Assembly (NCBI GenBank): GCA_029204225.1
Contig: CM055113.1
Coordinates: 10,504,364-10,568,363 of the forward strand
Length of the DNA stretch: 64,000 nucleotides
Source: Diphasiastrum complanatum
Lineage: Eukaryota > Streptophyta > Lycopodiopsida > Lycopodiales > Lycopodiaceae
Direction of reading: 5' to 3'
Shown: one piece after another, positions 19,301 through 27,300 of the stretch
Numbering within the stretch: position 1 is the first letter of the stretch
Layout: each line of letters begins with the position of its first letter
The notes under the pieces: generated by a model
Database searches by the model: none
What the model was told of the DNA's origin: nothing
What the model saw: only the letters and a program-made list of their open reading frames with translations
Made by a program: the position numbers and the translations under genes

Positions 19301-21742
19301 TATTCCGCTAAAGTAGTAGCACCGCTCAATAATCTGACAAAAGGAATTGTTAACAGAAAGAAAAAGAGGAATCAACCTAGTTAGCATGTAGTATGGAATG
19401 AAGAACTGAATCAAAGTTTTGAGAAACTTAATACTTTGATTGTTTCGGCTCCCGTTTTACAAATTGCAGATCCAGATTTACGTCGTGAGACAGACGCAAG
19501 TGATCTTACAATTGGAGCAGTTCTATTACAGAACAATAGGCCACTAGCATTTGAGAGCAAAAAATTCACTAGTCCTCAGTTGCGTTATACTACGCAAGAA
19601 AAGAAATTGTTTGCAGTTATCCATGCACTTAAAACTTGGAGACACTACTTGTATGGTAGTAAGTTTATAGTGTATACGGATCACTAGCTCTTAAGTACTT
19701 TTGTAATCAGCATGATCTTCGTGGTAGGAAAGCCTGGCGGGCCAAATTGATGCAAGAATTCGATCATAAAATCCGTGATATAAGAGGCAGCTCTAATCAA
19801 GTTGCGGATGCTCTCAGTCGGATTGGTGAACTCAATAAATTGTCTTTCACCCAGATTTCTATGTATCTATATCTTTCAATGAGATGAAGCTATTTCGGAA
19901 TGGGAAGGTTTGTGTACCAGAGGATGATGAGCTTAAATGCAAGATTTTGTTTGAATGTCATGACATACCCTATGCAAGACATCCCAGTATACACAGGACT
20001 CTTGAATTGGTCAAGAGAAAGTTTTATTAGCCAAAACTCAAGCCATATGTTAAGTTATACGTGATTAAGTGCAAGCCATGTCATCTAGCTAAGGCTGAAC
20101 GCCTTAAGGCTAGTGGTTTGTTGCATCCATTGGATATCCTGATAAGAGATGGGAGAGTATATCGATGGACTTTGTAGTTGGACTTCCAAAGACCCAACGG
20201 CAAAACGATTCTATCTGGATTGTAGTGGACAGGTTAACTAAGTTAGTTGCATTCAAACCAGTTAAGTCAAGTATTCAGGCTTCTGAATTAGCCCAGATCT
20301 TTGTTGAAAGATTATTTCAGTTGTATGGATTGTTGAGTGACATCGTTAGTGATAGAGATCCTAAGTTCACAAGTCCCTTCTAGTCAGCGCAGTATTCCAT
20401 AAACTAGAAACTTCTCAGAGTTTTAGGTCTTCTGATCATCCTCAATCAGATGGCCAGAAAGAAAGGACTAATCAAACTATGGAAGATATGTTGAGAACAT
20501 ATGTTTCTCATAGACAATCTCATTGATCCTCTGATTGAGTTTGCATACAATAGTAGAAAGCATTCTGCTACAAGTTATGGTCCATTTATGCTTATGTAGG
20601 CTAGATCTCCAGAATGTGGAGACGAAATCTGTTAAGATCCAGAAGGTTGTGGATTTTCTCCCAAAGATTTTAAAGTTGATGAACCGCCACATGTCAAGAG
20701 TTATCTTGAATTCCACTTGAATAAGAACTTAACCCCAAATGGGCTCCTCTGATCTAAGGTTATTTGAAAAATAATCCTAATCAATTATGGACATTATACA
20801 CATAATAGTCAATCTGAAACATGATGGCTTCCTCTCCCTCTCTTGAGTAGTGATCTAAGGTTATCAATTCTTTTTCAGAGAACTAACCAACACCAACAAG
20901 TAATTATGAATGACCTATGCATGCTGAAATCAACTTACTCTAAACTCAACGGTAATAAATGTTCAGTATCACAGAATTGTAGACTTCACTGGTCTTACAA
21001 TTATACTAAATCGAGTTAAAATTCATATTACACGTTTTTCCAAGTAAGTCTGGAGCATACAAAATGATAAAACTTAATATTGATTTCTTAAGGATCCTAT
21101 TGGGAAATTCAGCTAGACGAATTCATGCAAAAAATTTGTAAAATTGATGTACTTGTAGCGAGGCCAAGACAGGCGTGTGGCGGCATGAAGGTAGCTAATG
21201 GCCAGTGAACTCTGACTTTACAAATGACTGAAGCCATTCCACTAAATCTACCGAAGCAATATATCCATCGGACGTCTGCTTGAACGGACCACAAAACTGA
21301 CAAAGACAAACAAGCCGGAACAATCTTATGAAACTAACCTGATTTGATTGTTTATAAGAGGGCCGTCGTTCGATGCCCTATCCTCATTCTGTCTGTTGTT
21401 CTCTTCCAGCTGCCTGCGAGGAAAACGGGGAGCAGCGGCTCCCATAGAAGGCCGTGGTACTCCTCCAGCACGTCCCAAAACCGCCAAGCTCCTGTTGCCT
21501 GCACTCCCTTTACTCCACTCAGGAAAACTCACCAAGCCAAGCTTTTCGTTGCAGCCTGCAGCCAAACAGCCTGTGCTCAGACACCCCCGCATTGCCACCG
21601 AACAACTAGTGGCAGAAGGAATGTGATGAAAGCAAACAGCACAAAATTTAGCCTCTGCTACTGTTGCTGCTGCTGAAACAGAACCACAAACACCAGCACC
21701 CGCAGCAACAGCCCTACTGCCCATAGCGGGCGTCATCGTCAT
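7316..21742 (-). CDS. IF3: Organellar translation initiation factor IF-3 (six exons, 3' end missing)
   Basis: Six minus-strand exons join without a phase error: 21742-21339, 11579-11540, 11240-11181, 8007-7955, 7654-7599 and 7349-7316, in all 647 coding bases (215 codons plus 2). The first 134 residues are Ala/Gly/Ser-rich, basic and poor in acidic residues, as in plastid transit peptides. Then follow the IF-3 N-domain signatures [40 protein letters not shown], the basic linker [16 protein letters not shown] and [12 protein letters not shown]-3 binds the small ribosomal subunit, prevents premature joining of the large subunit and checks start-codon pairing; here it would serve chloroplast (less likely mitochondrial) ribosomes. 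The C-domain, normally directly after this point, is not visible to the left, so the gene is either cut by the window or truncated. The visible exons contain no stop or frameshift. Confidence 0.9.
7599..7654 (-). CDS. IF3: IF-3 exon 5 (basic linker)
   Basis: A 56-base exon after TGGCTTGCAG and before the donor GTTGGG. Its first base completes Ser; it then encodes [18 protein letters not shown], the Lys/Arg-rich helix linking the two IF-3 domains. Confidence 0.92.
7955..8007 (-). CDS. IF3: IF-3 exon 4 (IF-3 signature)
   Basis: A 53-base exon after TTATGTTGCAG and before the donor GTAATT. It encodes [17 protein letters not shown] and two bases of a Ser codon. The 'P-ADPPV-RIMDY' pattern is the most conserved part of the IF-3 N-domain and is the strongest single piece of evidence for the gene. 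Confidence 0.93.
8054..8190. repeat. GC-rich hairpin with GATCGCGATC motifs
   Basis: GCAGCGGATC at 8054-8063 is repeated inverted as GATCCGCTGC at 8181-8190. The interior holds more self-complementary pieces (GATCGCGATC; GGACC...GGTCC). A matching GGATCGCGATCC occurs again near 8497-8508. The composition is strikingly unlike the AT-rich intron around it. It may be part of a non-autonomous DNA transposon between about 8041 and 8515; no coding capacity is present. Confidence 0.5.
8575..8875 (+). repeat. Tandem pair of an LTR-like dispersed repeat
   Basis: Two neighbouring copies share the phrase 'AGGATCTCCA...TATAAAC(A/T)GGAGGTAGAGACATTCAT...TTCGCTGCAGGTGAC' (about 8640-8755 and 8757-8870). 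A third, diverged copy lies at about 10685-10880. The phrase TATAAA-GGAGGTAGAGAC suggests an LTR promoter region, but no retroelement genes are attached. Confidence 0.5.
8878..9347. mobile_element. MITE-like element with terminal inverted repeats
   Basis: The left end CCATAGAACCCACGGTTC is mirrored at the right end (GAACCGTGGACGGTTCATT...TTCTATGG). Both ends carry several ACGGTTC/GAACCGT inverted motifs. The interior has no open frame and contains about 60-bp tandem units. Size (about 470 bp), AT-rich core and inverted ends fit a miniature inverted-repeat transposable element. A clear target duplication could not be fixed: TTGTAC occurs on both sides but at different distances. It sits in IF-3 intron 3. 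Confidence 0.55.
9056..9200 (+). repeat. Tandem repeat of about 60 bp inside the MITE
   Basis: The unit 'ATTTCACAGATTTCACA-ATGGTCCTCTGATTT-ACAAATGATTT-ACAGATT-AACCA' occurs twice in full, with partial units on the left and right. It is composed of shorter CACAGATTT/ACAAATGATTT pieces. Confidence 0.7.
9360..9460. repeat. Cluster of GCGAAACG-type short motifs
   Basis: CGAAACG, TTTCGC and CGAACCGCGAAACG occur several times in both orientations within 100 bp, and similar GAAACG motifs recur at 17340-17420. This may be a remnant of a small inverted-repeat element. No gene is present. Confidence 0.35.
10183..10203 (-). other. Possible copia primer-binding site, minus strand
   Basis: On the minus strand the sequence reads TGGTATCAGA followed by TTTAGAGC, close to the initiator-Met-tRNA primer site of copia elements (TGGTATCAGAGC). 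No matching LTR or gag could be defined beside it, so it is at best a remnant. Confidence 0.3.
10685..10880 (+). repeat. Third copy of the LTR-like dispersed repeat
   Basis: Shares 'AAGTCTGGATAAGGA', 'TATAAATAGGAGGTAGAGAC' and 'AGGTGACTTATTTG' with the copies at 8575-8875. It contains a good TATA box (TATAAATAGG) about 130 bases after its left edge. No coding sequence is attached. Confidence 0.5.
11181..11240 (-). CDS. IF3: IF-3 exon 3
   Basis: A 60-base exon (20 codons) after GGGTACAG and before the consensus plant donor GTATGT. It encodes [20 protein letters not shown], matching the IF-3 pattern in which the opening strand is followed by a helix of the type 'EAL...A...LDL'. Both borders are phase 0. 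Confidence 0.9.
11540..11579 (-). CDS. IF3: IF-3 exon 2
   Basis: A 40-base exon following GCATACAG and ending before the donor GTATTG. It completes the Arg codon split across intron 1 and encodes [13 protein letters not shown], the conserved opening strand of the IF-3 N-domain. It is too short to be found by length alone; the splice phase on both sides and the family motif identify it. Confidence 0.88.
12880..14078 (-). pseudogene. Unidentified minus-strand ORF cluster
   Basis: A run of overlapping minus-strand open frames (14078-13743, 13689-13168, 13264-13064, 13140-12910) in distinctly more GC-rich sequence than its surroundings. The first reads [26 protein letters not shown] and [13 protein letters not shown]; the second is rich in Trp, His and Cys (e.g. 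[29 protein letters not shown]). This could be one ancient coding region broken by stops and frameshifts, or an antisense artefact of another coding strand. I recognise no family. Its right end lies just before the truncated gypsy gag at 14118. Confidence 0.3.
14118..14855 (+). pseudogene. Gypsy gag C-terminus and protease (element G1)
   Basis: A 245-codon open frame. Residues 90-105 form a CCHC zinc knuckle, [14 protein letters not shown], the nucleic-acid-binding end of Gag. About 70 residues later is the retropepsin-like motif [11 protein letters not shown]; family members normally have D-S-G-A/T at the active site, and here the second position is Asp. The N-terminal capsid part of Gag and the 5' LTR are absent, so the element is 5'-truncated at about 14100. 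A stop (TAG at 14853) separates it from the downstream polymerase. Confidence 0.7.
14913..15680 (+). pseudogene. Gypsy reverse transcriptase, truncated before active site (G1)
   Basis: A 255-codon frame with the reverse-transcriptase fingers and first palm motifs: [70 protein letters not shown] and [13 protein letters not shown]. It stops immediately before the strand with the catalytic Y/F-x-D-D. RNase H and the integrase core are missing. In an intact element about 2.5-3 kb would lie between this point and the chromodomain that now follows directly. Confidence 0.8.
15681..15923 (+). pseudogene. Gypsy chromodomain joined to truncated RT (G1)
   Basis: Directly after the stop that ends the truncated reverse transcriptase, the frame continues with [37 protein letters not shown] and [11 protein letters not shown], a chromodomain that targets integration to particular chromatin in chromoviruses. 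Its adjacency to the RT fingers shows an internal deletion of the RT active site, RNase H and integrase core. It ends 12 bases before the 3' LTR. Confidence 0.8.
15936..16456 (+). mobile_element. 3' LTR of gypsy element G1
   Basis: The polypurine tract AAAGGGGGAGGGAA (15922-15935) precedes TGTTACGTACCC. The block ends GGGGATTCTAACA, so the termini are the inverted pair TGTTA...TAACA. A TATA box (GTATATAGAGG) lies near 16157. The matching 5' LTR is absent, so this element is a 5'-truncated, internally deleted copy. Confidence 0.8.
16760..17315 (+). pseudogene. Copia protease/integrase fragment
   Basis: Readable copia pieces, interrupted by frameshifts: [17 protein letters not shown] (end of the protease region), then [20 protein letters not shown] (the GAG pre-integrase HxxxxH motif), then [20 protein letters not shown] and VDHYSRKI (start of the integrase core; the expected 'HLDICGP' has Arg for Gly), then [20 protein letters not shown]. 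No LTRs are attached. Plus strand, within IF-3 intron 1. Confidence 0.65.
17330..18060. other. Non-coding, with short repeated phrases
   Basis: Two small repeat clusters are visible: GAAACG/CGTTTC motifs (17340-17420) and the phrase (GG)GTACCTGCTAATCATGTAC, present three to four times between 17437 and 17590. The right half (17820-17950) is extremely AT-rich. No gene is recognised. Confidence 0.5.
18069..18590 (+). pseudogene. Gypsy gag fragment (element G2)
   Basis: Two frames separated by a stop, with gag-like sequence: [16 protein letters not shown], then [34 protein letters not shown] and [16 protein letters not shown]. The order W-W-x-x-[L]...W-x-x-F...F is typical of the retrotransposon gag capsid region. 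No zinc knuckle or protease is readable after it; about 200 bases of unrelated sequence follow before the polymerase. Confidence 0.6.
18820..19840 (+). pseudogene. Gypsy reverse transcriptase and RNase H (G2)
   Basis: The polymerase is readable in pieces: [20 protein letters not shown], a frameshift after FLVLPF near 18938, then [20 protein letters not shown], and [10 protein letters not shown] with the catalytic DD present. The thumb and connection ([14 protein letters not shown]) and RNase H follow: [40 protein letters not shown] followed by a stop, and [15 protein letters not shown]. The reading is broken by at least two stops and one frameshift, so no enzyme can be made. Confidence 0.75.
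19841..20745 (+). pseudogene. Gypsy integrase (G2), degraded
   Basis: Integrase in broken frames: the zinc-binding part (a His-rich stretch about 19955-19990, then [15 protein letters not shown]), [20 protein letters not shown] with the first catalytic Asp, [27 protein letters not shown] with the second Asp, and the part after the third catalytic site ([26 protein letters not shown]). A stop follows FTSPF and frames shift afterwards. No chromodomain or 3' LTR is recognisable before the sequence becomes unique at about 20750. Confidence 0.7.
20750..21338. other. Intron sequence next to IF-3 exon 1
   Basis: AT-rich, no recognisable gene. A minus-strand open frame (21309-21109) directly follows the exon-1 donor; it shows no family resemblance and is best taken as intron. 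Confidence 0.5.
21339..21742 (-). CDS. IF3: IF-3 exon 1: transit peptide and leader
   Basis: Starts at the ATG at 21742 (first residues [12 protein letters not shown]) and runs 134 codons plus 2 bases to CAAATCAG, followed by the donor GTTAGT. The segment is rich in Ala, Gly and Ser and poor in acidic residues at first, as expected for plastid import. Near its end an acidic, Asn-rich stretch ([20 protein letters not shown]) precedes the IF-3 domain. The upstream minus-strand sequence is GA-rich. No earlier in-frame ATG was noticed. Confidence 0.85.
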
Positions 21743-22080
21743 CCCTGAGCTCTCTCCCTTGCTCTCTCCCTCGGCTGTTATCGAGAAATATCCTACATTT
21801 TGTTATGAGAAGTAAATCGACTCTGAATGCCACAATCGAAATGCCACATCATCACACTTCCGAGTTCTCAGTTTGGGGGTGCTAGTGGGCCCCATCTTCA
21901 GCATGCACAGGTGGTACACCCCATTTCACACAACCTCTCACTTGTTCATGATCGTATCCCATCTGTGCTATGGCTGCTCACTCTCTATGCTATGCTATGG
22001 CAAGCGAGAGTGGTATAGATGTCTCTCACTCTCCCTTGACATCTCACCTAAGACTGCTCCATAGTTTGAGATCTCCCCTT
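21743..22080 (-). promoter_or_regulatory. Probable promoter/5' UTR of IF-3
   Basis: On the minus strand the ATG is preceded by a GA-rich leader (CGAGGGAGAGAGCAAGGGAGAGAG), a composition common in plant 5' UTRs. No convincing TATA box at the usual distance is seen. The call rests on position upstream of exon 1. Confidence 0.4.
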
Positions 22081-22780
22081 CCAACACAAGATGAAGCAAT
22101 AGCTTTTGTGCATTGTGTGCTTGCCTAACACAAAGTTGGATACGATCATGGCACTAGTGAGTAATGAGATCTTTGTGTTGTCAACACTTGGGGGTGCACT
22201 TTGAGTTTGATGTTGGATCACCACGAGTTGCCTTGTGTTCAAGTTGCCAAAACTTGTTCTTTTTCCAGGGGTGAACAAATTGTGATAAGAAATATTAAAG
22301 GAAAGCTTGAATGGTCGCACAAAAATTGAGGACCTATATACTTGAACTTGTTTCGTTGTCACTACCATTTTGACTCTCAAATTGAAACCAAAATTAGGAG
22401 AGATTATTTGTCAGATTTGAGTATTTATAGTTGTTTGTGCAATCCCCAATGATACATTCTCATTTGCTATGGTGTTAATTTCCATTCTTTCATTGTTTAA
22501 GTATGTTTGGTAGCCAAATCATATGTGTTTTCACTTTGTTGCATGTAAACTTCATGATATCAACAAGGCTCTACCATCATTGCCATTTATCACTATGACC
22601 TTGGGCCCAATAATTTGTCCCACAACATCCACACAATACATCTTTGTCATAAAGTACAAATACCAATGCAGATAGTAAAATATCAATAATAAATTTGCCA
22701 ATTTAGTAAAGATTTTATTGACTTTTTTTAAGCTCTTTTTTTGGGTGGAATATGCCTCCTCTTATGTTGTAAGATGGGTT
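22081..22780. other. No supported gene
   Basis: About 700 bases with only short frames and no recognisable domains. It separates the IF-3 promoter side from the minus-strand copia element A. Confidence 0.4.
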
Positions 22781-22799
22781 CACGATTGCTAGAAAACTA

Positions 22800-22941
22800 T
22801 AAGTGTTGTGCAGCACTTTGACTGTCAAAGATTTGATAAGCACTATCAATCATTCATCATAAGCAATCACCATAAGGAGGAGGAAGAGCACACAATTACT
22901 GTATCACACTGACTAAAAGAGAGTACAAAGGCAACCCTAAA

Positions 22942-23010
<69 letters not shown>

Positions 23011-23115
23011 AACTAGGAGTTGACTACTAAACTAGCCTACAGCTAATTACAACTGATAACAACTAGCAATAGTAAAGTAAACAGTAAACCGTAAGTTTAT
23101 TATTGATTTCTAACA
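22800..23115 (-). mobile_element. 3' LTR of copia element A (minus strand)
   Basis: On the minus strand GAGGGAGAG precedes TGTTAGAAATCAATAATAAAC, giving the polypurine tract and LTR start at 23115. The LTR runs leftward through a long TC run (minus strand). Its inner end is not certain; about 22800 is an estimate. Confidence 0.55.
22944..23009. repeat. GA microsatellite inside copia LTR
   Basis: An uninterrupted run of about 33 GA dinucleotides within the LTR of element A. Confidence 0.95.
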
Positions 23116-23139
23116 CTCTCCCTCAATGATAAAATTACA

Positions 23140-23955
23140 TTATTCTATTCCTAAGAGACTATGAAGGTTCTCAAATTTACATTTACCTAAAGAATTAGTA
23201 AAAATATCAGCCACTTGATCTTCAGCTTTACAAAAAACTAGATCAATGGCACCATCAATTATTTTCTCTCGAACAAAGTGATGATATATCTCGATGTGTT
23301 TTGTTCGAGCATGTAGAATTGGGTTTCTGGCAAGATGGATATAGCTTTTGTTGTCGCAATATACAGTTGTAGCATCCACCTGTGATTGACCCAAATCAGT
23401 AATAAGTAGTCTTTGCAGCCATATTACCTCTTGTGTAGCATTGCTAAGTGCATGATACTCAGCTTCCGTTGAAGATAAGACTACTATAGGTTGCTTCTTG
23501 CTGCTCCAAGAAATAGCAGATGTACCATAGCTAAATGTATGACCGCTGGTAGATCGTCTATCATCAAAATTTTCTGCCCAATCAGCATTTGTATAACCTA
23601 CCAACATTAGGGCTTCAGATTGATCATACTTCAAACCAAAATTTAACGTGCCTCGAACATATCTCAGAATACGTTTAGCAGCTTTCCAGTGAGTCTAACT
23701 AGGTTCTTGCATAAATTGACTTACCACACCAACAACATAAGCAATATCAGGAGTGTGTGTCAAATAGATTAAACCGCCCACTAACTGCCTATATAAGTAT
23801 GCATCAACTTTCTCGGCTTCATCAAATGCAGAAATTTTGGTATTGGCCTCCATTGGAGTACCTAGTGACTTGCAATCCTGCATATTGAACTTATACAATA
23901 TATCTCGTAGATCCATCTGCTTTGTACTTGACTTTGAAAATCCATTTGCAGTCAA
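23140..23955 (-). pseudogene. Copia RT C-terminus and RNase H (element A)
   Basis: Minus-strand reading from the end of the reverse transcriptase (FNMQDCKSLGTPMEANTKIS, RQLVGGLIYLTHTPDIAYVV) through a stop near 23697 into a nearly complete copia RNase H: GYTNADWAENFDDRRSTSGH, SWSSKKQPIVVLSSTEAEYH, VYCDNKSYIHLARNPILHAR, KHIEIYHHFVREKI and KAEDQVADIFTNSL. The C-terminus lies 25 bases before the LTR. The upstream border (about 23905-23950) is a deletion junction: the segment carrying the Y-V-D-D active site is missing. Confidence 0.85.
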
Positions 23956-24653
23956 CTACGTTTCTGCTAGCAGGTAATTCGACAATCGTATGTCTGGTTC
24001 TTGATAAGAGATGAATACTCTTTATCCATAGCTTCTTTTCAGAGATCGGAATCGGGCTGACTGAGTGCCTCTTCGACAGTCGTCAGCTCATGAACAAGGT
24101 GGGCTACAGACTCGTCGATATACCTGACAGGTGGTCTGCTAGTTCTTGATGATCTTCTGGAGAATAGAGGAAGTTAATCATTTTCATCATACTGTAGTTG
24201 CTGAACTGCAACATCATCATCTTCGGATTCGTTATTGATATGTTGTTCATCGAAAGTAAATGAGCTTGGACCTTCAATGGGAATATTTGATTGAGAAACC
24301 TCAAAGTTCAATATGTCGGTCGAGTCAGACAAGTCGGCTACATGGGCTTTGCCTCTTCCCTTGAGGTCGATAAACTGATCTTCGATGAAGATGACATCCA
24401 GACTAGTGAATATCTCCGACTCGATGGGATCGAACAACTTGTAAGCTTGATCTGAAGTAGTGTAGTTGATGAAAATACATTTGATAATCTGGAAGTCGAG
24501 CTTCATCCTGAGATCATGAGGAATCTGCGCATAAGCAATACATCCAAAAAAAATTAAGCTCAATAAAGAAGGTTTGGTACCTGTCCAAACTTCGAATGGT
24601 GTTTTGTCTAGGAGATCTTTAGTAGGACATCTGTTCTAAATATAGGTTGTTGT
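23956..24653 (-). pseudogene. Copia integrase C-terminus and RT start (A)
   Basis: Minus-strand frame with FFGCIAYAQIPHDLRMKLDF, INYTTSDQAYKLFDPIESEI and FTSLDVIFIEDQF (C-terminal part of copia integrase), then an acidic linker, RTSRPPVRYIDESVAHLVHE, VEEALSQPDSDL, a stop, KEAMDKEYSSLIKNQT (start of the RT) and CKWIFKVKYKADGS. The next codons belong to the far end of the RT in another frame. Stops and frameshifts make it non-functional. Confidence 0.75.
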
Positions 24654-25235
24654 TCAAACAGCTTCAGCCCATAAGGACTTCGGAAGTGTCGCATGTGATA
24701 ACATGCACTGTGCATATTCGACTAAGGTTCTGTTCTTTCTCTCAACAAGACCATTTGACTGAGGCGAATAGGAGGTAATGTATTGTTGCTCAATGTCGTT
24801 GTTAAGGCAGTACTCCTTGAACTCGATGGAGATGTATTTTCTCATGTTGTCGGACCTTAGTGCTTTGATTCGTTTACCAGTCTGATTTTCCACATGCTCT
24901 TTAAATTGTCTGAACTTGATGGAAGCTTTTGATTTCCGCTTAATGAAGTAAACAGCTGTTCTTCTAGAAAATTCATCAATAAAGGCAATGAAATACTTTG
25001 CGTCTAGCAATGATGGAGTTTGCATAGGTCCACATATATCTGAATGAACAACATCTAACAAACCTTTTGTTGCATGCCTATGACTCGATCTAAAAGGAAT
25101 CCTAGTCTGTTTTCCAAGGATGCAGCTATGGCAGATAGGGAGATCGACTTTGCCAGAAGGATAGTCAAGATCAAGTGCTAGGGATTGTTTGGACATGTTC
25201 GATACCAATTCATGATTCAAGTGTCCTAAGCGATG
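24654..25235 (-). pseudogene. Copia integrase core (A)
   Basis: A 188-codon frame with the zinc-binding Cys pair (LPICHSCILGKQ) and the catalytic core: VVHSDICGP (first Asp), IKALRSDNMRKY (second Asp; the usual 'NGGE' has become 'NMRK') and SPQSNGLVERKNRTLVEYAQ (Glu). Thus the D-D-E triad is still present. An in-frame stop at about 25236 separates it from the upstream pre-integrase segment. Confidence 0.85.
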
Positions 25236-25725
25236 ATGTCATAGTAATGCTTTATTGAGAAGAATAGAGGTTTTCAGGGCTTGACTAGAATCAGAATAAC
25301 AATGCGCCAATCTATATAAGTATCCATGCCTCTTGCTGAGTGCAAGGATCTTATTACTCCTATCGATAATTCTGCATTGATCATACTCAAACTCCACCTT
25401 ATGATCTAAATCTATAATTCTACTTACTGATAACAGATTTGTAGAGAGTTTAGGAATATCCAAGACTTTTGACAGTAGTTTGAATTGATCGTGCTGAAAC
25501 CTCAATCTTACAGTACCTTCACCTTTGATAGTGTGAGTGCTATCATCACCAAGATGAACATATTTCTTTGTGCTGTAAGGCATATAGGAATGGAAAATCT
25601 CACGATGATTGGTCATATGTTGAGTAGCTCAAGAATCCAAAAACCACGAATCATCCGAATTCGTGTATTTGTCTTTGAACATAAAAGTGTGGTACTCGTC
25701 AGTAATAGGTGATGCTAATAAGGGA
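25236..25725 (-). pseudogene. Copia protease and GAG pre-integrase (A)
   Basis: Minus-strand reading NSDDSWFLDS, a stop, then ATQHMTNHREIFHSYMPYST, HLGDDSTHTIKGEGTVRLRF, LLSVSRIIDLDHKVEFEYDQ and HHRLGHLNHELVSN. The stop (TGA) replaces the Gly of the protease active site D-S-G-A. The coding sequence ends abruptly at about 25725, where plus-strand copia sequence begins. Confidence 0.8.
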
Positions 25726-25734
25726 GATACTTTC

Positions 25735-25931
25735 GAATCAAGTGAGCAGGGAGAGCTTAGGAGATCAAGCAAAAATCGAAAACCTCCAACTCGACTAGAG
25801 ATGAATCTGGCCCTGATGAGATCCATGTTAATGGCTCAAGAACCTAAAACTTTTAATGAAGCAAAAGAACACAAGGAGTGGCATGCTGCTATGGAAACAG
25901 AAATGGAAGCTATTTGTTCATCACCAAAAAT
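25735..25931 (+). pseudogene. Copia RT start fragment, opposite strand
   Basis: A plus-strand frame with RRSSKNRKPPTRLEMNLALM, QEPKTFNEAKEHKEWHAAME and TEMEAICS, the linker and first residues of a copia reverse transcriptase. It is inverted relative to both neighbours. It ends at the LTR of element B. Confidence 0.7.
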
Positions 25932-26396
25932 TGTGATAGAACTCTCATACATTTATGGTGAATGGAATAGCTCGAGGTAGAGCTAGCACTCATCTACTTT
26001 GTTCCAAATCTAAAAGTGCAAACTAACAAACTAGTGACACATGTCACTTTACATGCATATCTATCTACCTACTTTTATCATGTGGCAATTTCTAAACTAG
26101 AATTGTTCAAATCACTATGCATATGTCCATTACACTTTGTGCATGCTTTGCATGTCACTTTGGAACACTTACAACCTTTGCATGTGATATGAATCGTGTT
26201 TCGACAAGCCTATAATTGACATTTCTATGCCAAACTTCTATATGCATGTTGTACTTGACCAACTAGATCTCATATAACCATGTAGCTCAAGTTCCTCTAG
26301 GCCAAATTTGGCATTTTCACTATGGAACATTACATACATGTAGAAAAAACTTTATTATAGCCAAAAGTCAAGATAGATGATTTTCCATTTTCAACA
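25932..26396 (-). mobile_element. 3' LTR of copia element B (minus strand)
   Basis: On the minus strand the purine tract AAGAGGAG is followed by TGTTGAAAATGGAAAATC at 26396. The likely end is ...CTATCACA at 25932, giving TG...CA termini and a length of 465 bp. The right border is well supported, the left border is inferred. Confidence 0.6.
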
Positions 26397-26409
26397 CTCC
26401 TCTTGAAAA

Positions 26410-27064
26410 TTAATCTATGTTGACATGAACATGGATCTCGAAATTAATCCAAGATTGGCTCTATATTTGATGAAAGAATTCTTGTTCAAAGGTTTGGTAA
26501 GCAAATACATGATGATGTGTCAATGTGCTCCAAATAGATTTCCCTCCAATGAGTTTCTCTCTCACGAAGTGATGTGCAACTTCGATGTGCTTGCTCCTTG
26601 CATGGAATATTGGGTTGTTGGCAAGGGCTTGTGCTGCAATATTATCACACATGATCAATGGTATATCATCTTCTTTGATAGTCTTTAGCTCCAAAAGGAA
26701 CCTCTTGATCCAAAGTACTTCCTTTGTTGTAGTAGTAAGTGCTTTGTAATCGGCTTCACAAGATGAAAGAGATATGGTATCTTGCTTTTTGGAAAGCCAA
26801 GATTTTAAATTTTCCTCCAAGATAAATCACTAAGCACTTGTAGACTTTCGATCCATTTTATCACTTGCAAAATTTGAGTCAGAATATCCAACCATAGAAA
26901 GGTCTTCACTCTTGTATAATAAACCATAATCATAGGATGAAGATATGTACCTAAGTACCCTTTTGGCCATTTTCCAATGATGAACTGTAGGATTTTGCAT
27001 AGCTTGGCTTAACTTATGAACACTAAAACTGATATCAGATCTAGTTATAGTAAGGAGCCTATAA
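26410..27064 (-). pseudogene. Copia RT C-terminus and RNase H (element B)
   Basis: Minus-strand pieces: SVHKLSQAMQNPTVHHWKMA, AKRVLRYISSSYDYGLLYKS and GYSDSNFASDKMDRKSTS, a stop, then LSKKQDTISLSSCEADYKAL, IMCDNIAAQALANNPIFHAR and KHIEVAHHFVREKL. The last part loses frame before the tract at 26404. RT sequence upstream, including the active site, is missing. Confidence 0.8.
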
Positions 27065-27300
27065 GACTCCTAAAAAGTGTGATGTCCACTCTTTTGATTT
27101 GAGTGCCTCTTGAACATCCTTTGGCTCTTCATGTGAGATAAAATAAGCATAACTAGTGGAATCAATATCCATTTGTTTGCCTTTCTCACCATAAGAAAGT
27201 CTCTTGGGCTCGGATCTTTCTCTTAATGATCTTCTAGGTGAGAAGATTCGAGTTGACTCCTTCTCAATTCTAGGCCCCATCCCTCTATGATAATCTTAAA
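27059..27300 (-). pseudogene. Copia integrase-RT linker (B)
   Basis: Frame with SPRRSLRERSEPKRLSYGEK, a basic linker seen in copia polyproteins, then HEEPKDVQEALKSKEWTSH, the first residues of the RT. It then runs into the end of the RT at about 27060, marking an internal deletion of several hundred bases. Confidence 0.65.

Larger units (their letters stand above)
11580..21338 (-). other. IF-3 intron 1, filled with retroelement debris
   Basis: Defined by the donor CAG|GTTAGT at 21339/21338 and the acceptor ATACAG| at 11580. At 9,759 bases it is very long for a plant intron. It holds an unidentified minus-strand ORF cluster, two gypsy elements and a copia fragment on the plus strand, and repeats. 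All of the recognised retroelements here lie antisense to the host gene. Confidence 0.8.
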
